A DNA stretch of 12,180 nucleotides, taken from NCBI RefSeq assembly GCF_001294335.1, contig NZ_LGKG01000197.1, forward strand, positions 1 to 12,180. Reading direction: 5' to 3'. Below the pieces are notes generated by a model. The model did not search any database. It was not told the DNA's origin and saw nothing but the letters and a program-made list of their open reading frames with translations. This DNA is from Streptomyces chattanoogensis. Lineage in GTDB: Bacteria; Actinomycetota; Actinomycetes; Streptomycetales; Streptomycetaceae. A program made the translations under genes and the position numbers. Below are positions 6,651 to 12,180 of this stretch, piece after piece; positions within the stretch are counted from its first letter, which is position 1; the number at the start of each line of letters is the position of its first letter.

Positions 6651-6717
6651 GGGGGTCGCTTGTGCCGGTCCCCGCAACGCGCCCATGCTTACGGCCGGTT
6701 ACTCTCCGCGTCCACCC

Positions 6718-6747
6718 TTGCCGCTCGTACTCTTTCGTTTGTACGAG
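6718..6747 (+). promoter_or_regulatory. Candidate promoter with a perfect inverted-repeat operator
   Basis: CTCGTAC (6724-6730) and GTACGAG (6741-6747) form a perfect 7-bp inverted repeat with a 10-bp T-rich spacer. It lies in the 156-bp gap between the divergent XRE regulator and the HATPase gene. A possible -35 (TTGCCG, 6718-6723) and -10 (TACGAG, 6742-6747) are 18 bp apart, which places the repeat across the spacer and -10. The -10 match is imperfect. The position suggests autoregulation and control of the HATPase gene by the adjacent XRE protein; this is inference. Confidence 0.5.
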
Positions 6748-6791
6748 TCGCCTCCCTGGTCACGCCCGGCGCGAAGCCCGACGTTGGGCCC

Positions 6792-7265
6792 ATGCACGCC
6801 TCACAGTCCACCGTCACCGTACGTATGTTCTGCCAGCGCTTCAGCTCGACCCCCAGAGGCGCGCGGCGCGCCCGGTACCTCGCCGTCCATCAACTCGACG
6901 TCTGGGGCTTCCCGTACGGGGGCGAGGTCTCCGAATCCGTCGCCCTGATCGTCGGTGAGCTGGCCGCCAACGCCGCCACCCACGGCCGCGTACCGGGCCG
7001 GGACTTCGAGCTGCGGCTCACCCGGCTGCCGGATTCGGCCCGGCCCGGCGTCCTGCGGATCGTGGTCGCCGACACCCGTACGGAGCTGCGTCCGCCGGAG
7101 CCCGGCGCGGTCGAACTCCCGGCTCCTGAAAGCGAATCGGGGCGGGGGCTCGCCCTCGTCGCCGCGCTCGCCTCCTGCTGGCGGGTCGAGGAGCGGCCGC
7201 CGGTCGGGAAGGGCGTGGTTGCCGAACTGCTGCTTGGAGGCCGGTCCGGCCGGCCGGGCGCGTAG
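6792..7265 (+). CDS. HATPase_c_2 ATP-binding protein (anti-sigma factor RsbW/SpoIIAB-like)
   Basis: The product is 157 residues of the GHKL ATP-binding fold. The N-box is GELAANAATHG (E56, N60), the G1 region is VVADTRTEL (D94), and the G2 box is ESGRGLALVAALA (G117-L120). The opening RMFCQRFSSTPRGARRARYLAVHQLDVWG is typical of the small Streptomyces HATPase proteins that accompany XRE-DUF397 pairs. These are single-domain relatives of the anti-sigma kinases RsbW and SpoIIAB, though most have no known sigma partner. ATG at 6792 fits the family's N-terminus, but the upstream ribosome-binding site is weak. The reading frame stays open upstream to 6552, but that part looks non-coding and contains the promoter palindrome. 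The stop lies inside a large stem-loop. The fold is secure; kinase activity is inferred. Confidence 0.88.
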   Translation: MHASQSTVTVRMFCQRFSSTPRGARRARYLAVHQLDVWGFPYGGEVSESVALIVGELAANAATHGRVPGRDFELRLTRLPDSARPGVLRIVVADTRTELRPPEPGAVELPAPESESGRGLALVAALASCWRVEERPPVGKGVVAELLLGGRSGRPGA

Positions 7266-7305
7266 GGCCCGGGTTGGTTGCGGGCCTCCGGTCGGCCGGA
7301 CCGGC
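7240..7305 (+). terminator. Compound stem-loop at the end of the HATPase gene
   Basis: GCCGGTCCGGCCGGCCGG (7240-7257) pairs with CCGGTCGGCCGGACCGGC (7288-7305) with one mismatch. Inside the 30-nt loop a second stem of about 7 bp forms between 7265-7271 and 7281-7287. The outer arm starts within the last codons of the HATPase gene and the structure encloses its TAG (7263-7265). There is no T-run. It most likely terminates that transcript and insulates the pullulanase promoter, which starts 12 bp further on. Confidence 0.65.
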
Positions 7306-7317
7306 TATGACAAGAAC

Positions 7318-7354
7318 TTAACACTCTTGCAATGTCTTGCGTAAGGTCTTGCAG
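7318..7354 (+). promoter_or_regulatory. Pullulanase promoter with three TCTTGC direct repeats
   Basis: TTAACA (7318-7323) and TAAGGT (7342-7347), 18 bp apart, are good -35 and -10 matches and predict a start of transcription near 7354. TCTTGC occurs at 7325, 7335 and 7347, that is 10 and 12 bp apart (about one helical turn), on the same strand. The first copy continues as TTGCAA and the last as TTGCAG. Direct repeats of this kind are known from Streptomyces alpha-amylase promoters under maltose and glucose control. Their location between -35 and the transcription start fits repression. The MalR-like protein encoded upstream is the obvious candidate; this link is inferred. Confidence 0.6.
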
Positions 7355-7385
7355 TGAGGAATCAACGGGGTTAGAACCAGGACCC

Positions 7386-10130
<2,745 letters not shown>

Positions 10131-10163
10131 CGGGAGAACCGGGAGTCAGGGCGGCTGGAATAT

Positions 10164-10170
10164 GTGAGGG
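10164..10170 (+). promoter_or_regulatory. Ribosome-binding site fixing the start of the 366-aa gene
   Basis: GTGAGGG ends 7 nt before ATG at 10178. This is the best-placed site in the 47-bp gap after the pullulanase stop. It decides the start although the reading frame is open much further upstream, antiparallel to nothing and overlapping pullulanase in another frame. Confidence 0.7.
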
Positions 10171-10177
10171 TTCCGGT

Positions 10178-11278
10178 ATGGGGAACGAGATACCGCGCAC
10201 CGTGCGGGGATTCGCGGAGACACTGGTCCGTATCGGGGTGGTGACGCAGGAGGAGGCCACCGCCGCCCTGGCCGAGGTCACCCGCCTCGGCATGGACCTC
10301 GACGAGGAATACGACGACACCGACGAGCTGACCTTCCTCCTCGACTACTGCGACACCGGCTTTGTGGTGCCCGAAAAGTCGGTGGGCGACCGGGAGGACG
10401 CGTATGCGGGCCTCCTGCACCGCGCGGCGGCGTGCTCCGGCGGCTCGGTCGTGGTCGATGACGTCGAGCTGCTGGAGGACGGGGACGGGGACGACATCCT
10501 CCACTTCCGGCGCAACGGCCGGTCGATGTGGTGGCGCGTGGAACACACGACGGTCAGCGCGCGCTACATGGACCTCGGGGCCATTGCGGAGGGCATCGGC
10601 GATCTCGTGCCCGGGGACGACGATCCGCGGTGCTTCTACCAGCTGGACGAGGACCCCTGCGATGCGCAATGGCTCCTGCTGACGCCCGGCCAGGCCGCGG
10701 CCCTGGAGGAGTACGGCCTGCCGATGGCGGACGCGGCCGCCAACCGGGTCCGCAACCGCCTGCCCACGGCGGAACCCGAGACGTCCGACTGGTACAGGGA
10801 GGACGACCGCCTGCATGCGAGCGAGGAGTCCCGCCGGCGTCTCGACGAGTGGCTGGCCCCCATGGACACCGCACTGGAACGGTGGCGGACGGCCCATCTG
10901 CCCGACGGCTTCCCCTTCGACCACTCGCGGGACTCCCTCTCCGCGCTGGAACGGCTGGTGCTGGAGCGCTTCGACGGCCCGGCCGCGCCCCGGGACGAGT
11001 TCTTCGAGGGCGCGGTCAGGTACGTCGGGGAGACCGCGCTGCGGCTCTGGCCGTGCCGCTGGACGTACCGGCACTCCGACGACGGCTCACCGGTGTTCAC
11101 CAACGAGCCGGTGATCCGTTCCAACGCCCCGGACGCGTTCGCCGGGGAATGCTCTCCCGCCTACGAACTGCGCACCCTCGTGCGACATCGCAAGCCCGGC
11201 GGCCTGGTGTCCTCCCTGGAGGGGGTCGGGGAGGCCGTCGACGACTACCGCCAGGCACTCCGCGCCCGAGCCCGCTAG
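10178..11278 (+). CDS. Unknown acidic 366-aa protein
   Basis: I do not recognise the family. The protein is acidic, with clusters such as DLDEEYDDTDE and LLEDGDGDD, and appears soluble: no signal peptide or membrane segment. The N-terminal 30 residues (RTVRGFAETLVRIGVVTQEEATAALAEVTRLG) look like two helices. The middle (SMWWRVEHTTVSARYMDLG, DPRCFYQLDE) is mixed. The C-terminal part is helical and rich in charged residues, with a Trp-rich stretch WPCRWTYRHSDD. It begins 47 bp after the pullulanase stop, so co-transcription is possible but there is no functional link to starch use. Its TAG overlaps the TAG of the convergent acetyltransferase gene. It resembles the conserved hypothetical proteins common in Streptomyces. 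The coding call is good; function is unknown. Confidence 0.83.
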   Translation: MGNEIPRTVRGFAETLVRIGVVTQEEATAALAEVTRLGMDLDEEYDDTDELTFLLDYCDTGFVVPEKSVGDREDAYAGLLHRAAACSGGSVVVDDVELLEDGDGDDILHFRRNGRSMWWRVEHTTVSARYMDLGAIAEGIGDLVPGDDDPRCFYQLDEDPCDAQWLLLTPGQAAALEEYGLPMADAAANRVRNRLPTAEPETSDWYREDDRLHASEESRRRLDEWLAPMDTALERWRTAHLPDGFPFDHSRDSLSALERLVLERFDGPAAPRDEFFEGAVRYVGETALRLWPCRWTYRHSDDGSPVFTNEPVIRSNAPDAFAGECSPAYELRTLVRHRKPGGLVSSLEGVGEAVDDYRQALRARAR

Positions 11279-11808
11279 CGGCCCGCCGGAACCAGCCGCT
11301 TCTCGAGGAGGGTGACGGAGTACTTGCTGCCGCCCGCGCCCTCCTTGAACGGCTGCTCCCCGACGACGGTGTAACCCGCGCCCTCGTAATACGGGCGGAG
11401 CCGGGGATTGCCGGTCATGCAGTCCAGCCGGGACCACTCCCGCCCCGCCTCCGCGATCCGCCGCTCGGCCTGCGCCAGCATCGCCCGCCCGGTGCCTGCC
11501 GGGGCGTGGGCGCGGTCCACCATCAGGCGGTGCACATACCCGGCGACCGGCGGCTGTTCGCCCCACGCGGGCACGTCCTCCCACCACAGCTCGAACCCGC
11601 CGACAACCCGCCCGGCCGTCTCCGCGAGCCAGACCTCCCCCGTCTCCCGCTCCACTATCCGGCGCCGGAAATGCGCCTCGTCCTTCTGGCCCGGCTTCCA
11701 CTGCTCTATGCCGTTCTCCAGCATCCAGCGGGCGGCGCCGTCGTACAGGGCGACCAGCGCGGGCACGTCGCGGGCGTCGTCGGCGAGGCGGTAAGTGATC
11801 ATGTCCAT
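11275..11808 (-). CDS. GNAT family N-acetyltransferase
   Basis: The product is 177 residues. The GNAT motif A spans about residues 90-111: YVHRLMVDRAHAPAGTGRAML, where the loop corresponds to the acetyl-CoA pyrophosphate-binding R/Q-x-x-G-x-G/A. Motif B follows with LDCMTGNPRLRPYYEGAGY (about 128-146), the Asn-x-x-x-x-x-Tyr-Tyr pattern typical of small-molecule GNATs. Such enzymes transfer acetyl from acetyl-CoA to an amine; the substrate cannot be told from sequence. The gene is monocistronic and convergent with the 366-aa gene, the stops sharing CTAG at 11275-11278. Two ATGs lie close together (11808 and 11802); neither has a good ribosome-binding site, so either may be used. It has no evident link to the neighbouring starch genes. 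Confidence 0.9.
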   Translation of the reverse strand: MDMITYRLADDARDVPALVALYDGAARWMLENGIEQWKPGQKDEAHFRRRIVERETGEVWLAETAGRVVGGFELWWEDVPAWGEQPPVAGYVHRLMVDRAHAPAGTGRAMLAQAERRIAEAGREWSRLDCMTGNPRLRPYYEGAGYTVVGEQPFKEGAGGSKYSVTLLEKRLVPAGR

Positions 11809-12180
11809 GGGCCATTGTTGCTTGGGCCGTACGTTGTTGGCCGTCCCGCCGTGGGGGTTTCTCTGGTGCGCCTGCGGCGGGCGGGGGTTGGTTGTCGGCC
11901 GCGGTGCCGGCCCTCCGGACTCCGTCCTGCGGTCTGTCCCCTCCCGACGGTGGGGGTGAGGAGGCCGGTGGGGGCGAGCGTCCCACTCCCACTGCGCGCA
12001 CGTACGGGCTTACGTCCACCCCCACGGGTCTTCTCCCACCCTCAACGGGGAGGTGCCGGGCTGTAGCGGCGGAGCCGTGTGAGCCCGGTGCCGCTGCCGG
12101 ACAGCCCCGCGCAGCGGCAACCAGCCCGCCGCAGGCGCAACGGTGGGAAAGCCCGACACGTCGGCCCAGGCAAAGCGCAG
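11809..12180. repeat. Structured non-coding region with inverted-repeat ends
   Basis: I see no credible gene in this 372-bp stretch. TGCGCCTGCGGCGGG (11867-11881) recurs inverted as CCCGCCGCAGGCGCA (12125-12139), and the similarity continues inward in weaker form (GGTTGGTTGTCGGCCG against GCGCAGCGGCAACCAG). Between them lie G-rich and C-rich patches (GACGGTGGGGGTGAG, TCCACCCCCACGGG) and a 7-bp stem at 12056-12088. The composition, CCTGCGGCGGG paired with CCGCTGCGCGGGGCTG, resembles dispersed intergenic repeats seen in several Streptomyces genomes; that resemblance is from memory. It may be two copies in opposite orientation. Confidence 0.55.
12056..12088. terminator. Possible bidirectional stem-loop
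   Basis: CCGGGCT (12056-12062) pairs with AGCCCGG (12082-12088) around a 19-nt loop that holds a small inner GGC/GCC hairpin. It could end a transcript entering from beyond the window. No T-run and no adjacent gene end are visible, so the call is weak. Confidence 0.3.

Noticed and set aside
6552..6791. N-terminal extension of the HATPase protein by 80 residues
   Set aside because: The extension overlaps the start of the divergent XRE gene and the promoter dyad, and the family begins near RMFCQRFSS.
7332..7385. Upstream ATG extending the pullulanase by 18 residues
   Set aside because: This ATG lies between the -35 and -10 and inside the TCTTGC repeats, so it is probably not transcribed. The extension precedes a normal signal peptide.
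11087..12025. Longer - strand frame overlapping the acetyltransferase region
   Set aside because: It is out of frame with the GNAT motifs and is made almost entirely of Arg, Gly, Pro and Ala, as expected for a high-GC shadow frame.
10528..12066. Open frame of 512 codons on the + strand running through the acetyltransferase gene
   Set aside because: Another-frame shadow: Arg/Pro/Gly-rich with no domain, and it contradicts the clear GNAT motifs on the - strand and the 366-aa gene.

Overview
The window looks like a chromosomal piece of a Streptomyces-type actinomycete. GC is very high, codon third positions are almost all G or C, ribosome-binding sites are GA-rich, several starts are GTG, and the protein families are typical of streptomycetes (DUF397, XRE-DUF5753, HATPase anti-sigma-like, MalR-like LacI regulator, secreted pullulanase).

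Region by region. (1) 2-1776, + strand: the 3' end of a GH13 alpha-glucosidase, then a MalR-like LacI regulator overlapping its stop codon. Both carry unusual in-frame low-complexity insertions. (2) 1777-1918: a strong 15-bp hairpin, then a 14-bp tandem duplication that includes the next gene's ribosome-binding site. (3) 1919-5564, + strand: two closely spaced genes of unknown function, a Trp-rich probable beta-propeller (383 aa) and a long all-helical HEAT-like protein (823 aa). (4) 5533-7265: a WhiJ-like regulatory cassette. A DUF397 protein and an XRE-DUF5753 regulator are translationally coupled on the - strand, and a divergent HATPase anti-sigma-like protein lies on the + strand. A perfect inverted repeat sits in the divergent intergenic region inside a candidate promoter. 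(5) 7240-10130: a large compound stem-loop, a promoter carrying three TCTTGC direct repeats, and a secreted type I pullulanase. (6) 10178-11808: an acidic unknown protein and a convergent GNAT acetyltransferase whose stop codons share the tetranucleotide CTAG. (7) 11809-12180: non-coding, structured DNA with a 15-bp inverted repeat, probably a dispersed intergenic element.

Functionally, the alpha-glucosidase, LacI regulator and pullulanase belong together in alpha-glucan (starch, pullulan, maltodextrin) use. Pullulanase debranches outside the cell and the glucosidase acts on the imported oligosaccharides. The regulator plausibly recognises the TTGCA-type repeats in the pullulanase promoter. 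About 5.5 kb of unrelated genes separates the two halves of this set. The WhiJ-like cassette is a separate regulatory unit.

The most unusual sequence-level feature is recurrent in-frame tandem repeats. Units of 12 bp encoding tetrapeptides occur at both ends of the LacI gene and in the HEAT-like gene. A poly-Ser tract lies in the glucosidase, and short repeats lie in the pullulanase. No mobile element, CRISPR array, tRNA or rRNA was seen.
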